A DNA stretch of 34,871 bases from Thermoanaerobaculia bacterium (GTDB taxonomy: Bacteria > Acidobacteriota > Thermoanaerobaculia > Multivoradales > JAHZIX01), in NCBI GenBank assembly GCA_027069135.1, contig JALXFE010000616.1, forward strand, positions 1 through 34,871. Reading direction: 5' to 3'. Under the pieces are notes generated by a model, which worked only from the letters and a program-made list of their open reading frames with translations, did no database searches and was not told where the DNA came from. The translations under genes and the position numbers were made by a program. This document shows positions 8,370 to 16,851 of this stretch, in pieces. The number at the start of each line of letters is the position of its first letter. Positions within the stretch are counted from its first letter, which is position 1.

Positions 8370-10549
8370 GGTGCTTCGCTCGCGTCTTCAGAGGCTCGAC
8401 GGAATTCCAGAGTCTGGTCTTCGAGGTTGTAAATCACCAACTCCCCCTGGAGCTGGGAGCCGCGACGATCCCGGAGCTTCACCGGATCGCCCCAGACCCG
8501 AATGATGCCTCGAGAGGGCTCGTGGAGGGCCCGCTTCCCCTCGATGACCCTTCCCTGGGTTCGATCCTCGAGAACTACCGAGCCCAGGCACTCCAGACGG
8601 CGAATTCTCTCGTTCTCGTCCAACGAGATCTCCGTCTTGTCGCAGCGCATGCTACGGGAGCCGTCCAGCACCTCCACCTTACCCCGATAGACCAGCCGGG
8701 ACTCATCCCCGAGGTAGGAAAACTCCTCCGAGCTGACCTCGAGGGCGCCGGATTGGGCCACCCCCGGAGATCTCTCCGGGGCCTCCCCGGGAGCGGGATG
8801 CCAAATGCTCCGGACCTTACCCTTGGCGTGGAGCCGCTGCGTCCGGCGGTGCACCACCATCTCCTGTGCCAGGAGCAAATCACGGCCCCGCCAGGCCCGT
8901 ACGTCCCCGGTGAACACGACATGGTCCGTCTCCCGATTCCATCGCGCCTGCTTTGCCTCGACCCGAACCGGGTCGTCGCCGGAGCTCAGGATAGGGCCCG
9001 GGATCCCCTGATCCATGGGCAGCGCTACCCGCGCCTCGCCGGAAGCCACCAAGGTGTTGAGCCGCCGGTTGTACACCAACCGCTGGGCGGTCACGTCTCC
9101 CTCCTCGCCCACCAGATGCGCCGGCCCGCCGAGAAATTGAGCCAGACCCTCACTGAAATTGATACGCGCTCGCCGGCTGGTGACCTCGAACCCCGGCTCC
9201 TGGTAGTGGACGGTGCCGATGAGGATCATCAGATCGAGGCTCCCCTCGGCGCTGAGCGTCGCCTCCGCCCGTTCCCCGCGGGCCTCTCGTAAGGGGGTGC
9301 GTTCCGTCACTTCGTCGTCCCCGGGAGGCAATTCCGCCAGGTGCACCTGACCGAAGGCCTGGATCGATCCGAGGGCGTCGGCGGCGAAATTCCCCACGAT
9401 GTAGTTGGAGGTCACCCGGCGCAGAGTCCCGGCGGCGGTATCCGGGGAGAGCAGCTCCGCCGAGATCCGCTGGCTCCCCTCCAACTCGATCTTGCGGACG
9501 CTCTGGCCTTTGGGGTCGAGGAGCAGGGATGCTCCGTCGCTGAAGAAGCTGATCGGTTCCGCCACCGCCCCGGGTACCTGGGGTTGCAGATGCAAACGGC
9601 CGGAGACCTTCCACTTCGCGCGCAGGAAGCGAAGGATGTCTTCCGTCTCCCCGAGGTAGGCGCTGAGCCGTTGGGCTTGGAGGAAGTCCTGACCGTGGGT
9701 CAGTCGGACACCGCCTTCGGCCCGAAGAAGCCGCGGGTCCTCCTCGAAGAAGCCCCGATCCGCCTCGAGCAGAAGGCTATCTGCCCCTTCCCGGGCCCGG
9801 AGCTTCACCTGGCCCTGGAGCAAGACCAGCCGGGAAGGAATTTCCATGCGCAGACGGTTGGCCTGGCCAGCCAGACGGACGCCGTATTCAAAACGCACCG
9901 GCAGAGGGCTCAAGACCCTCTGCCCCTGTTTGCCGACCACGAGCTTCTCGGTCCACAGCTTCAGGCCGTTGGCGCCTTCGAGGCGGACGTTCCCCTCGAG
10001 CTCCGCGGCGCTTTCCTGCTGTTGGTAGAGGGCTCGTTCGCTCTTGGCCAGGTAGGGATCCCCATCCGGGCGATAGAGTTGGATTTCCACGTCCTCCAGG
10101 CGGGCGGAACCCTCCTTGCCCAGGCTATGGGTGGCTCCCTTGACCCGAAAAAGAGGCTTTCCCTCTTCGTATTGGGTGTAGTCGAAGCCTTCGCTCCGAG
10201 AGGTCACCCCCTCGACCGAGGTCGCCAACTCCGGCTCCGGCTCCGCCGTCTCCGGCCCGGCGGGAGTCATCCCGGCGCGGCCGAAGAGCATCAAGGCGAT
10301 GATCAGACCGATGATTCCCAATACGGTCACCAGGAATAAGGTCCGAAAACGGACCAGAAACGGTACCTTGCGGCGCCTCGGCCCCCGGGAGGATCTCGCC
10401 GGCCAAGAGGTCGAGGTGGTAGTTCTCGGCGGTGTTGCCTTCGGAGACGGCCCCCCCGGCGATTTCGGCTCCGAGGACTTGGGCCCTGGCGATTTGGACT
10501 CCGGGGATTTGGGCTCCGGAGGCGTTGATGGAGTGGGTGTTTGGCTCAT
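8366..10549 (-). CDS. Large LptC/LptA-like (OstA-fold) LPS transport protein
   Basis: 727 residues. Residues 1-60 are a Pro/Lys/Ser-rich, basic cytoplasmic tail with repeated P-K-S units. Residues 71-90 form one membrane span ([20 protein letters not shown]), after which the rest is periplasmic. About residues 100-260 look like an LptC domain ([20 protein letters not shown]). The remainder consists of repeated beta-strand segments of the LptA/OstA type (for example [18 protein letters not shown]-like and [10 protein letters not shown]). It is much longer than LptC (about 190) or LptA (about 185) alone, so it may be a fusion that forms several units of the periplasmic bridge. The stop overlaps lptB by 4 bp; the start overlaps recJ. 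Confidence 0.82.
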   Translation of the reverse strand: MSQTPTPSTPPEPKSPESKSPGPKSSEPKSPGGPSPKATPPRTTTSTSWPARSSRGPRRRKVPFLVRFRTLFLVTVLGIIGLIIALMLFGRAGMTPAGPETAEPEPELATSVEGVTSRSEGFDYTQYEEGKPLFRVKGATHSLGKEGSARLEDVEIQLYRPDGDPYLAKSERALYQQQESAAELEGNVRLEGANGLKLWTEKLVVGKQGQRVLSPLPVRFEYGVRLAGQANRLRMEIPSRLVLLQGQVKLRAREGADSLLLEADRGFFEEDPRLLRAEGGVRLTHGQDFLQAQRLSAYLGETEDILRFLRAKWKVSGRLHLQPQVPGAVAEPISFFSDGASLLLDPKGQSVRKIELEGSQRISAELLSPDTAAGTLRRVTSNYIVGNFAADALGSIQAFGQVHLAELPPGDDEVTERTPLREARGERAEATLSAEGSLDLMILIGTVHYQEPGFEVTSRRARINFSEGLAQFLGGPAHLVGEEGDVTAQRLVYNRRLNTLVASGEARVALPMDQGIPGPILSSGDDPVRVEAKQARWNRETDHVVFTGDVRAWRGRDLLLAQEMVVHRRTQRLHAKGKVRSIWHPAPGEAPERSPGVAQSGALEVSSEEFSYLGDESRLVYRGKVEVLDGSRSMRCDKTEISLDENERIRRLECLGSVVLEDRTQGRVIEGKRALHEPSRGIIRVWGDPVKLRDRRGSQLQGELVIYNLEDQTLEFRRASEDASEAP
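10455..10525 (-). repeat. Degenerate in-frame repeats encoding a Pro-Lys-Ser tail
   Basis: The 5' part of the LptC/LptA-like gene contains imperfect repeats of about 12-18 bp (units resembling CCCAAATCC/CCGGAG). They encode a series of P-K-S motifs at residues 12-37 of the protein. They are low-complexity coding repeats rather than a mobile element. Confidence 0.6.
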
Positions 10550-12222
10550 GAAACGGCTCTACAATCTAGAAGCCTCAGCGTCGGACCCCCACGATAGTGG
10601 TCCCTCTCGAGGTAGGCAAGCACCTCGAAGTCTCCCCGTAGATCCTGGCTTCGTTCCGCCCACCGCCAACCGAGCAACGCCACCGGAGCCCCGCCCTCCC
10701 CTTCCGCCTGAGCGGAGATATGCCCTTTGCCGAACCGTCGGGGAGGCTTTCGCAGCCTCAGGGGGCCGACCCGGATCAGGGGCTGGCGATTGGCTTCCCC
10801 GTGGGGCTCCAGCGCCTCGAGCTCTTCCAGGGTACCTATCGTGACCTCCCGCGGAGACAACTCCAACTCATATTCGTAGCGTTGCTGAAAATACTCTTCC
10901 GGCCATCGGCGGCCGGCTTCCTGCCAGGCGGAACGCAAGGCCTCCAGACGATCCGTCGAAGCGGTCAGTCCCACCGCCTGAGCATGGCCGCCGAACCGCT
11001 CCAGGTCTTCGCGCCAGGGGATGAGAAATTGATGCAGATCTACCGCCGAGATACTGCGGCCGGAGCCGGTAGCGGCCTCACCGTCGACGCTCAGTAGAAT
11101 CGTCGGGCGGCGGAGCTCCCGGGCCAGTCGCCCGGCGGCAATCCCGACCACTCCCCGATGCCAGCGCTCGCTCCAGGCCACCAGGATGGGGGGCAGCTCC
11201 GGCCATCCCCGAAAGACCGACCTGGCTTCGTCGACGACCTGCACTTCTTCCTTCTGCCGCTGCCGATTCCAGTCGTCCAGCCGTCGGGCCAGAGCCGAAG
11301 CCTCTCGTGGATCCCGACAGAGCAGCAGATCCAAGGCCTCCTGGGCGCTGCCGAGGCGCCCGGCGGCGTTGATCCGCGGACCGAGGCGAAACCCCACGTC
11401 GGTGGCCGTCACCGGCGGTTGCACCCCCGCCTGATGGATCAGGGCTCGCAACCCCGCCGAGCGGCTGGGGCCGATGGCCTCGAGGCCCAGCGCCGCGATG
11501 GCGCGGTTTTCGTCGACCAGCGGGACGAGGTCCGCGATGGTTCCCAGGCAGGCGATCCGCAGGAACTGACGGGCATCGAATTCCCGGCCGCAGCGCTGCC
11601 CGAAGGCCATGGCCAGCTTGAAGGCCAGGCCGGCGCCGCAGAGCTGATCAAAGGGGTAGGAACACTCGGATAGCTTTGGGTTGATCTGCAACGCCGACCC
11701 CGGAAGGGGGGCGTCGGGAATGTGATGGTCCGTGACGATCACGTCGATCCCCGCTGCCTGCGCCGCTTCCACCGCCGCATGGGAGGTGGTGCCGCAATCG
11801 GCGGTCACGATGACTTCACAACCCATCTCCTGGGCTCGCTCCACGTGGAGGGGCTGGAAGCCATACCCCTCCTCCATGCGATGAGGAATGATCGTCTCGA
11901 CCTCGAGGGCGCAGGCCCTGAAGGCGGCACAGAGCAGAGCCGTGGCGCTGACACCGTCGACATCGTAATCCCCGACGATGGCGAGGCGCTGGTTCTTTTC
12001 CCGGGCCGCGAGGAGCCGTTCCACGGCGCCTTCCATATTGAAGAGTAGAAACGGGTCGTGCAGTTGGTCCAAATCCGGGTGTAGGAAACGCTGGGCCGCC
12101 TCGGCGCTCGTCACTCCGCGGCGAGCGAGAAGCTCCGCCAAGGTTGCGGCAATGCCGTCCCGCTCCAGGTCATCCGCCACCGGCGGTCGGGGAGCCCGCT
12201 GCCAGAGGGCGCCGACGCTCAC
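10546..12222 (-). CDS. recJ: Single-stranded-DNA-specific exonuclease RecJ
   Basis: 558 residues, near the usual length. DHH-family motifs are in order: GDYDVDG (84-90), VTADCG with D142, and VTDHH (163-167). The DHHA1 domain carries GSGRSIS and FGGHAQAVGL, and a C-terminal OB-like region follows. RecJ degrades single-stranded DNA 5' to 3' in recombination and repair. The start is a GTG that overlaps the accA stop by 4 bp (GTGA), and the stop overlaps the lptC/lptA-like start by 4 bp. Its place in an LPS/PTS operon looks like simple co-transcription. Confidence 0.94.
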   Translation of the reverse strand: MSVGALWQRAPRPPVADDLERDGIAATLAELLARRGVTSAEAAQRFLHPDLDQLHDPFLLFNMEGAVERLLAAREKNQRLAIVGDYDVDGVSATALLCAAFRACALEVETIIPHRMEEGYGFQPLHVERAQEMGCEVIVTADCGTTSHAAVEAAQAAGIDVIVTDHHIPDAPLPGSALQINPKLSECSYPFDQLCGAGLAFKLAMAFGQRCGREFDARQFLRIACLGTIADLVPLVDENRAIAALGLEAIGPSRSAGLRALIHQAGVQPPVTATDVGFRLGPRINAAGRLGSAQEALDLLLCRDPREASALARRLDDWNRQRQKEEVQVVDEARSVFRGWPELPPILVAWSERWHRGVVGIAAGRLARELRRPTILLSVDGEAATGSGRSISAVDLHQFLIPWREDLERFGGHAQAVGLTASTDRLEALRSAWQEAGRRWPEEYFQQRYEYELELSPREVTIGTLEELEALEPHGEANRQPLIRVGPLRLRKPPRRFGKGHISAQAEGEGGAPVALLGWRWAERSQDLRGDFEVLAYLERDHYRGGPTLRLLDCRAVS

Positions 12223-13172
12223 TCGCTTTCAAAGACCCCGAGGGCCCGAAACTTGGCTCCCCGCTCTGAGATCAGCTGGGCCGGGCTCATGCCCTCCAAC
12301 TCTCCCAGAGCTTTCTCGAGGGTCTCACCGACCCGCCGGCAGATCTCCGCTGTATCCGTATGAGCGCCGCCCAGGGGCTCTTCGATGATGCCGTCGACGA
12401 TCCCAAACTTGAGCAGATCCGGCGCCGACAACCGGAGGGCTTCCGCCGCTTCCACTTTGCGGGCTTGGTCCTTCCATAGAATCGCGGCACAGCCTTCCGG
12501 AGAGATCACCGAATAGGTCGCGTACTCCAGAACGAAGACCCGGTTACCGACACCCAGGGCCAGGGCGCCGCCACTGCCCCCTTCGCCGGTCACGGTGGCG
12601 ATGATCGGGACCTTGAGGGAGGCCATCTCGATGAGGTTGCGAGCGATGGCCTCCGCCTGCCCCCGCTCTTCCGCGCCGATTCCCGGGTAGGCTCCCGGCG
12701 TATCGATGAAGGTCAAGACCGGTCGCCGAAACTTCTCCGCCAGACGCATCACCCGCAGCGCCTTGCGGTATCCCTCCGGGCGCGCCTGACCAAAGTTGCG
12801 CCGGATCCGTTCCTTGGTACCCCTGCCCTTCTCATGACCGATCACGGCGACACTACGACCGCGAAAGCGAGCGAAGCCGGAGACGATGGCGGGATCGTCG
12901 GCAAAGGCCCGATCGCCATGGATCTCGACCCAATCCTCCATCAGGGCACTGACATAGTCGAGGGCGTGGGGCCGTTCGTCATGGCGGGCGACCAAGGTTT
13001 TCTGCCACCGGGAGAGGCCGCTGTAGACCTGCCGGGTCTCGCGCATCCATTCCTTTTCCAAGCGGCCGATCTCTTTTCGCTGGCCGCTCCCCTCCGGATA
13101 GGCCTCTAATTCTTCGATTCGCCGGCGAAGCTCGACAAGGGGCTCTTCAAACGCATACTCAGGGGATCGCAT
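12219..13172 (-). CDS. accA: Acetyl-CoA carboxylase, carboxyltransferase alpha subunit
   Basis: 317 residues from the ATG at 13170-13172, matching the family length. The open frame extends a further 82 codons upstream, but that part is unlike AccA and overlaps the divergent promoter. Recognisable segments include DYVSALMEDWVEIHGDR, FIDTPGAYPGIGAEERGQ and GEGGSGGALALGVGNRV, which form the carboxyltransferase core. It acts with AccD (not in the window) to make malonyl-CoA for fatty acids. It is the first gene of the long minus-strand operon, and no strong ribosome site precedes it. Confidence 0.95.
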   Translation of the reverse strand: MRSPEYAFEEPLVELRRRIEELEAYPEGSGQRKEIGRLEKEWMRETRQVYSGLSRWQKTLVARHDERPHALDYVSALMEDWVEIHGDRAFADDPAIVSGFARFRGRSVAVIGHEKGRGTKERIRRNFGQARPEGYRKALRVMRLAEKFRRPVLTFIDTPGAYPGIGAEERGQAEAIARNLIEMASLKVPIIATVTGEGGSGGALALGVGNRVFVLEYATYSVISPEGCAAILWKDQARKVEAAEALRLSAPDLLKFGIVDGIIEEPLGGAHTDTAEICRRVGETLEKALGELEGMSPAQLISERGAKFRALGVFESE

Positions 13173-13180
13173 GGCTGGGC

Positions 13181-13210
13181 AAGCTACCAGGGGCCGGCCC
13201 AGGGAGTCAA
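13181..13210 (-). promoter_or_regulatory. Possible promoter of the accA-recJ-lpt-rpoN-pts operon
   Basis: On the minus strand a TTGACT (-35 like, 13205-13210) is followed after 18 bp by TAGCTT (13181-13186). The leader to accA would then be only a few bases. The -10 match is weak (3 of 6), so this is a tentative call. No other promoter-like pair upstream of accA is better. Confidence 0.3.
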
Positions 13211-13283
13211 TTCGGGGAGCTCCCTCCAGCGCTACCCAGCTCTTCGGATCCTCGATGCAAGATTTTCGGCCACGCCGCTCAAG

Positions 13284-13320
13284 TTGATTGACAGTATCAA
13301 TAATGGATGGTATCAATTGT
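13284..13320 (+). promoter_or_regulatory. Promoter with palindromic operator for the hydrolase-pirin-marR operon
   Basis: TTGACA (13288-13293) and TATCAA (13311-13316) are spaced by 17 bp, a good vegetative promoter. The -35 lies inside a perfect palindrome ATTGA-N5-TCAAT (13287-13301), nested in TTGAT-N7-ATCAA (13284-13300). The heptamer TATCAAT occurs at both 13295-13301 and 13311-13317. MarR proteins bind such short palindromes over promoters, and a marR gene is the third gene of this unit, so autoregulation is a reasonable inference. Confidence 0.65.
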
Positions 13321-13368
13321 CCGAACAGGCCGATGCTCGGCTTCGATTCAGATCCGGAGAAAGAAACT

Positions 13369-13974
13369 ATGGAAAACACGTGTCCGTTTGCAGCCGACAA
13401 CAGTGCCCTGCTGCTCATCGACCATCAGGTCGGCACGATAGGTTGGGTCAGATCCGTTGACCAAGAAGTACTGAGGAGAAACGCCGCAGCGCTGGCCAAA
13501 GTAGCCAAGGCTCTTCAAATGCCTGTAGTGCTCACCAGCAGCATGGAGGATATGGCCCAAGGACCGCTGATGCTGGAGCTTCAGGAAACCCTACCCACGG
13601 AGTTTGATCGTCGGATTCAACGGGACGGGGTCGTCAACTGCTGGGCCGATGACGCCTTCGCCGAAGCCGCCCGCGCTACGGGCCGCAAGAACCTCATCCT
13701 TGCCGGAGTTACGACCGACGTATGCCTCGCGCCGCCGGCGATCAGCGCCGTCGAGGACGGATATCGGGTGCAGGCGGTGGTCGACGCTTCCGGGTCACCG
13801 TCTGAGCTCGCCGATGAAATAGCGTTCCGCCGGATGGAGCGGGGCGGGGTTGTGCTGACGACGACGAACGCGCTGATCGCCGAGTTGGCCGAGAATTGGG
13901 CGAGCGAAAAGGGTGGCAAATTGATCCAGATCATGTTCACCGATATTCTGGCTCCCATGATGGCCGCCGAGTAG
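13369..13974 (+). CDS. Isochorismatase-family (YcaC-like) cysteine hydrolase
   Basis: 201 residues from the ATG at 13369. That start is preceded by the ribosome site GGAGAAAG (13356-13363); the in-frame codon at 13288 lies on the -35 element and is not the start. Asp18 in LLLIDHQVG and Cys119 in GVTTDVC are the expected catalytic acid and nucleophile of the superfamily. The pattern VNCWADDAF and GYRVQAVVDASGS is closest to YcaC-like hydrolases of unknown substrate, not to nicotinamidase. It is the first gene of a short operon with a pirin and a MarR regulator, a grouping common around small-molecule stress responses. Confidence 0.88.
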   Translation: MENTCPFAADNSALLLIDHQVGTIGWVRSVDQEVLRRNAAALAKVAKALQMPVVLTSSMEDMAQGPLMLELQETLPTEFDRRIQRDGVVNCWADDAFAEAARATGRKNLILAGVTTDVCLAPPAISAVEDGYRVQAVVDASGSPSELADEIAFRRMERGGVVLTTTNALIAELAENWASEKGGKLIQIMFTDILAPMMAAE

Positions 13975-13997
13975 CGGACCTCGGCGGCTACTGAACC

Positions 13998-14729
13998 ATG
14001 ATGACGTTTTTCCCTGCTTCTCGTCGCATCGAGCACGGCGGTGATGATTTTCAAATTCACATCGTCTACCCTGGTAGCGTCTTGGGCGACCGCGATGATC
14101 GCGGACTCGGACCTCTGGGGCGAATCGACCACGCACGGGTCCGTCCCGGCGTGGTCGTTGCCATGCATCCGCATCAAAACGATGAAATCCTGACCTACCT
14201 GCGTACGGGTGCTGTCATCCATGAGGACTCCGCTGGCAACAAAGTACCGGTCAATGGCCACCACATGATGCTCATGAATGCGGGCAGCGGTCTGATGCAC
14301 GAAGAAACGAACGCTTCCGGCATCGACGTCACCGGGCTTCAGATCTTCGTCCGGCCCGAGACCAAGGACCTCCCGCCTCGGGTTCAGTTCCACGACTTTG
14401 AGGCCCGTCACTCCGATGGCGCTTGGCGCTTGGTGGCGGGACCGGAAGGCTCAGAGGCACCACTCATCTTCCGCAGCGCCGTGAAGCTCTCCGATCGACG
14501 GCTGAGGTCGGCCTCGACGCTGCTACCCGATCTCGAGGGGATGACGGGGTTTCTCTATGTCTTCTCCGGAGCGATCTCCGGCCTCGGCGACCTGGGGTTG
14601 GAGGCCGGGGACGGTCTAGTGATCGAGGACGAGGAGATAGAGCTTCGCTCCGATGGGGTCTCGGAGCTGGTCTTATTTGTCCTCGACACGAAGGCGCCCT
14701 TCTCCCGAGCAGGAGCGTTCAGCGGGTGA
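13998..14729 (+). CDS. Pirin family protein
   Basis: 243 residues of the bicupin pirin fold. The N-terminal cupin carries the metal ligands H57 and H59 (AMHPHQNDEIL), H101 and E103 (GSGLMHEE), all conserved. The second cupin is metal-free, as usual. Bacterial pirins include quercetin 2,3-dioxygenases and redox-linked regulators, and the substrate cannot be read from sequence. Two adjacent ATGs (13998 and 14001) are possible starts. The gene lies 23 bp after the hydrolase, and its TGA overlaps the marR GTG by 4 bases. Confidence 0.92.
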   Translation: MMTFFPASRRIEHGGDDFQIHIVYPGSVLGDRDDRGLGPLGRIDHARVRPGVVVAMHPHQNDEILTYLRTGAVIHEDSAGNKVPVNGHHMMLMNAGSGLMHEETNASGIDVTGLQIFVRPETKDLPPRVQFHDFEARHSDGAWRLVAGPEGSEAPLIFRSAVKLSDRRLRSASTLLPDLEGMTGFLYVFSGAISGLGDLGLEAGDGLVIEDEEIELRSDGVSELVLFVLDTKAPFSRAGAFSG

Positions 14730-15244
14730 AAGGAGCTCGAGGTAACGCGTCCAAGCAGGCGACCAAGCAGGCGCTACAGGCCGTTCCGGACACGGAACGG
14801 CCACTCCATCGATACCGACTGACGGACGGTACGGGCCATTGGGTGGCGAGGTTGTACCGTGCAATCCGCGCAGAATTCGACCTCGAGCTCAAGAAACGGG
14901 GCGTCACCATCACCGAATGGGCGTTGTTGGCCTCGGTCCATCGGGGAGATGCTTCCACTCCATCGGAGGTCGCCGCCGTGGTCGGTCTGGACCGGGCCGT
15001 GGTGACCCGAGCGCTCGATCGAGCGGTTCGCTCACGGCTTGCGATACGCACCGAAGGGGAAGATCGCCGCTCTTTGCGCATCCGCTTGACGGCGAAGGGA
15101 AAGCAGGTGGCCACAGAGCTCCTCGAGGCCAGCAAGCGGGTCAACAACCATTTCTTCCGCGGCTTTTCTAACCACGAAGAGCAGACTCTGCGCGACTTCA
15201 TTGATCGAGCTCTCGCCAACCGGCCCCAACCCTCTGATTCCTGA
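14726..15244 (+). CDS. MarR family transcriptional regulator
   Basis: 172 residues from the GTG at 14726, which overlaps the pirin stop (GTGA). AGGAG at 14711-14715 serves as ribosome site, 10 bases upstream. The frame is open further upstream only as a shadow of the pirin gene. The winged helix includes TITEWALLASVHRGDASTPSEVAAVVGLDRAVVTR and the wing EGEDRRSLRIRLTAKGK. Helices at both ends would form the dimer. It probably represses its own operon through the palindrome at 13284-13301. The N-terminal 20 residues or so are basic and not conserved-looking. Confidence 0.9.
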   Translation: MKGARGNASKQATKQALQAVPDTERPLHRYRLTDGTGHWVARLYRAIRAEFDLELKKRGVTITEWALLASVHRGDASTPSEVAAVVGLDRAVVTRALDRAVRSRLAIRTEGEDRRSLRIRLTAKGKQVATELLEASKRVNNHFFRGFSNHEEQTLRDFIDRALANRPQPSDS

Positions 15245-15309
15245 TCGCTGGCGACGGAGGCACGTCCGCCGCTGGTGCAACATCTTCTTGGACAAGAACA
15301 GGACTCCCC

Positions 15310-15342
15310 GGTAACAGGGCGGTAACATGGGCTGGCTATCGT
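15310..15342 (+). promoter_or_regulatory. Direct-repeat operator and promoter upstream of the two-component cassette
   Basis: GGTAACA occurs at 15310-15316 and again at 15321-15327, an exact 11-bp period. A -10-like TATCGT follows at 15337-15342. Tandem heptamers one helical turn apart, placed where a -35 would be, are the hallmark of sites for PhoB/OmpR-type regulators. Such a regulator is encoded by the third gene downstream. Assignment to that regulator is inference. Confidence 0.55.
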
Positions 15343-15384
15343 CTCCTTCAACGGAAAACACCAAGAAGGAGGAACACCCCCGAT

Positions 15385-16842
15385 ATGAAAACAAAACGCA
15401 CTCTTGAAATCGCCGCGCTCCTGCTGGCCCTCTTGCTCGTTAGAGGAATCGCCATGGCCGCGTCGACAGAGTCCGCCGCCGAGTTGTTGGAGAAGGGAAT
15501 CTACGCCGAAGAGACGGTAGGAGACCTGGCCGCCGCCATCGAGATCTACACCCGGGTCGTCGAAAACGCAGAAGCCAACCGTGTCCACGTGGCCCGAGCG
15601 CGGTTTCGTCTGGCCATGTGCCACCGGAAGAGGGGCGACGATGCGCAAGCCCGAGGGGCCTTAGGCAAGCTGATCCGAGAGTATCCAGAGCAGGAGGAAC
15701 TCGTAGCCGAGGCCCGGGAGCAGCTCGCAGCCTTCCCACCGGAGCTCGCCCTGGGGCCCGTCCCTTGGCAGGATGGCGAGTTTCTCCAGTATCGGATGAG
15801 CTTGCCCACCGGTAAGGTGCTCGGCTTCATACATACCTCGGCGCAGTCGACGGTGGTCGACGGTGTCGAGGCCTGGCAGCTGGAGTTGCGCAGATTCGTC
15901 GCCAACAACGCCGACGCCTACGGGGTCAGTCGCATCCTTGCCGATCGCTCCACGCTGCGGCCGATTCGTAGCACGCTGCGGCACGGGATCCTCGGCAGCG
16001 CCGACGCGGTCTTCGGACCCGACGGGGTGGACATCACCGGCGGGCCGACCGCCACTCACGTGGACTCCCAGGGGGAGATCTATGACAACGATCAAGCCAT
16101 TCACCTCATGCGGATGCTCCCCCTGGAGCTGGGCTATGAGATCCAGATTCAGCTCCTAGCGATCTGGACCGGGGCACCCTCCGAGGCCGGCCTCAAGGTC
16201 AAGAGCCTGGAGACGTGCAAAGTACCGGCGGGTGATTTCGAGTGCTACGCCGCCGATCTAAGAATAGGCCCACAGAAGGAGACCTATTGGTTCTCGACGG
16301 GGCCCGAGCGCTACGTGGTCAAACTTAGGACCGGTGGTGTCGTCGTCGAGCTCGCTGAAATTGGACGGACCGAACCCGCAGCGAGGGTCGCCTTCGACCT
16401 CCACGATTTCGGCTTCTCCGGAACCCTTCCCGCCGGTTGGTTCTTCTATCAGCAGGGCTCCTCCACCAAGAACCGACGAACCGTGGCTCGGCTGCTCGAT
16501 CCCGCCGCCGCCGCGATCAGCTCCATCGAAGTGGATCGATGTCCTCACGGTGAGTGTCCCGCGTTGACCGAGACCGCCGAGCGGGAGCTCGCTGGGGCCA
16601 AACGGCGCTTCGACGGCTACGAGATGCGGGATGGGAGCTGGGTCGAGCGTTCGATCGGCGGCCGCCCGGCGATCAGCTTCGTCGGCGACTATCAGCGTAA
16701 TGACAAGCCTTGGGTCCAATATCGAATCTACACCTTCCTCGACAAGGTAAGGGTGGAGTTTATCTTCCGGACACCGGAGGAGAGCTTCGAGGGCCTTCGC
16801 ACCGCCTTTGACTCCATCGCAGAAAATCTCGAGGCAAAGTAG
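15385..16842 (+). CDS. Secreted protein with N-terminal TPR-like helices, unknown function
   Basis: 485 residues. A signal peptide (residues 1-26, hydrophobic AALLLALLLV, cleavage after AMA) is followed by helical TPR-like repeats (about 28-120, with LEKGIYAEETVGDLAAAIEIYTRVV and RFRLAMCHRKRGD). A beta-rich domain follows that resembles DUF3108-type periplasmic proteins (VDGVEAWQLELRRF, LETCKVPAGDFECY). The last 130 residues or so form another domain with a Cys pair (C-P-H-G-E-C). AAGGAGG at 15366-15372 is the ribosome site. It lies 9 bp before the histidine kinase gene, so it may be a sensory partner or effector of that system. I do not recognise a specific function. Confidence 0.8.
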   Translation: MKTKRTLEIAALLLALLLVRGIAMAASTESAAELLEKGIYAEETVGDLAAAIEIYTRVVENAEANRVHVARARFRLAMCHRKRGDDAQARGALGKLIREYPEQEELVAEAREQLAAFPPELALGPVPWQDGEFLQYRMSLPTGKVLGFIHTSAQSTVVDGVEAWQLELRRFVANNADAYGVSRILADRSTLRPIRSTLRHGILGSADAVFGPDGVDITGGPTATHVDSQGEIYDNDQAIHLMRMLPLELGYEIQIQLLAIWTGAPSEAGLKVKSLETCKVPAGDFECYAADLRIGPQKETYWFSTGPERYVVKLRTGGVVVELAEIGRTEPAARVAFDLHDFGFSGTLPAGWFFYQQGSSTKNRRTVARLLDPAAAAISSIEVDRCPHGECPALTETAERELAGAKRRFDGYEMRDGSWVERSIGGRPAISFVGDYQRNDKPWVQYRIYTFLDKVRVEFIFRTPEESFEGLRTAFDSIAENLEAK

Positions 16843-16851
16843 AGCCCGGGA

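Noticed and set aside
9341-10339. Open frame of 332 codons on the plus strand
   Set aside because: Antisense to the LptC/LptA-like gene; no ribosome site and no recognisable domain.
13173-13418. N-terminal extension of AccA by 82 codons
   Set aside because: Unlike AccA, would overlap the divergent promoter, and the ATG at 13172 gives the normal protein length.
15245-15290. Possible terminator hairpin after marR
   Set aside because: The GCGACGGA/TCCGCCGC arms are imperfect and no T run follows.
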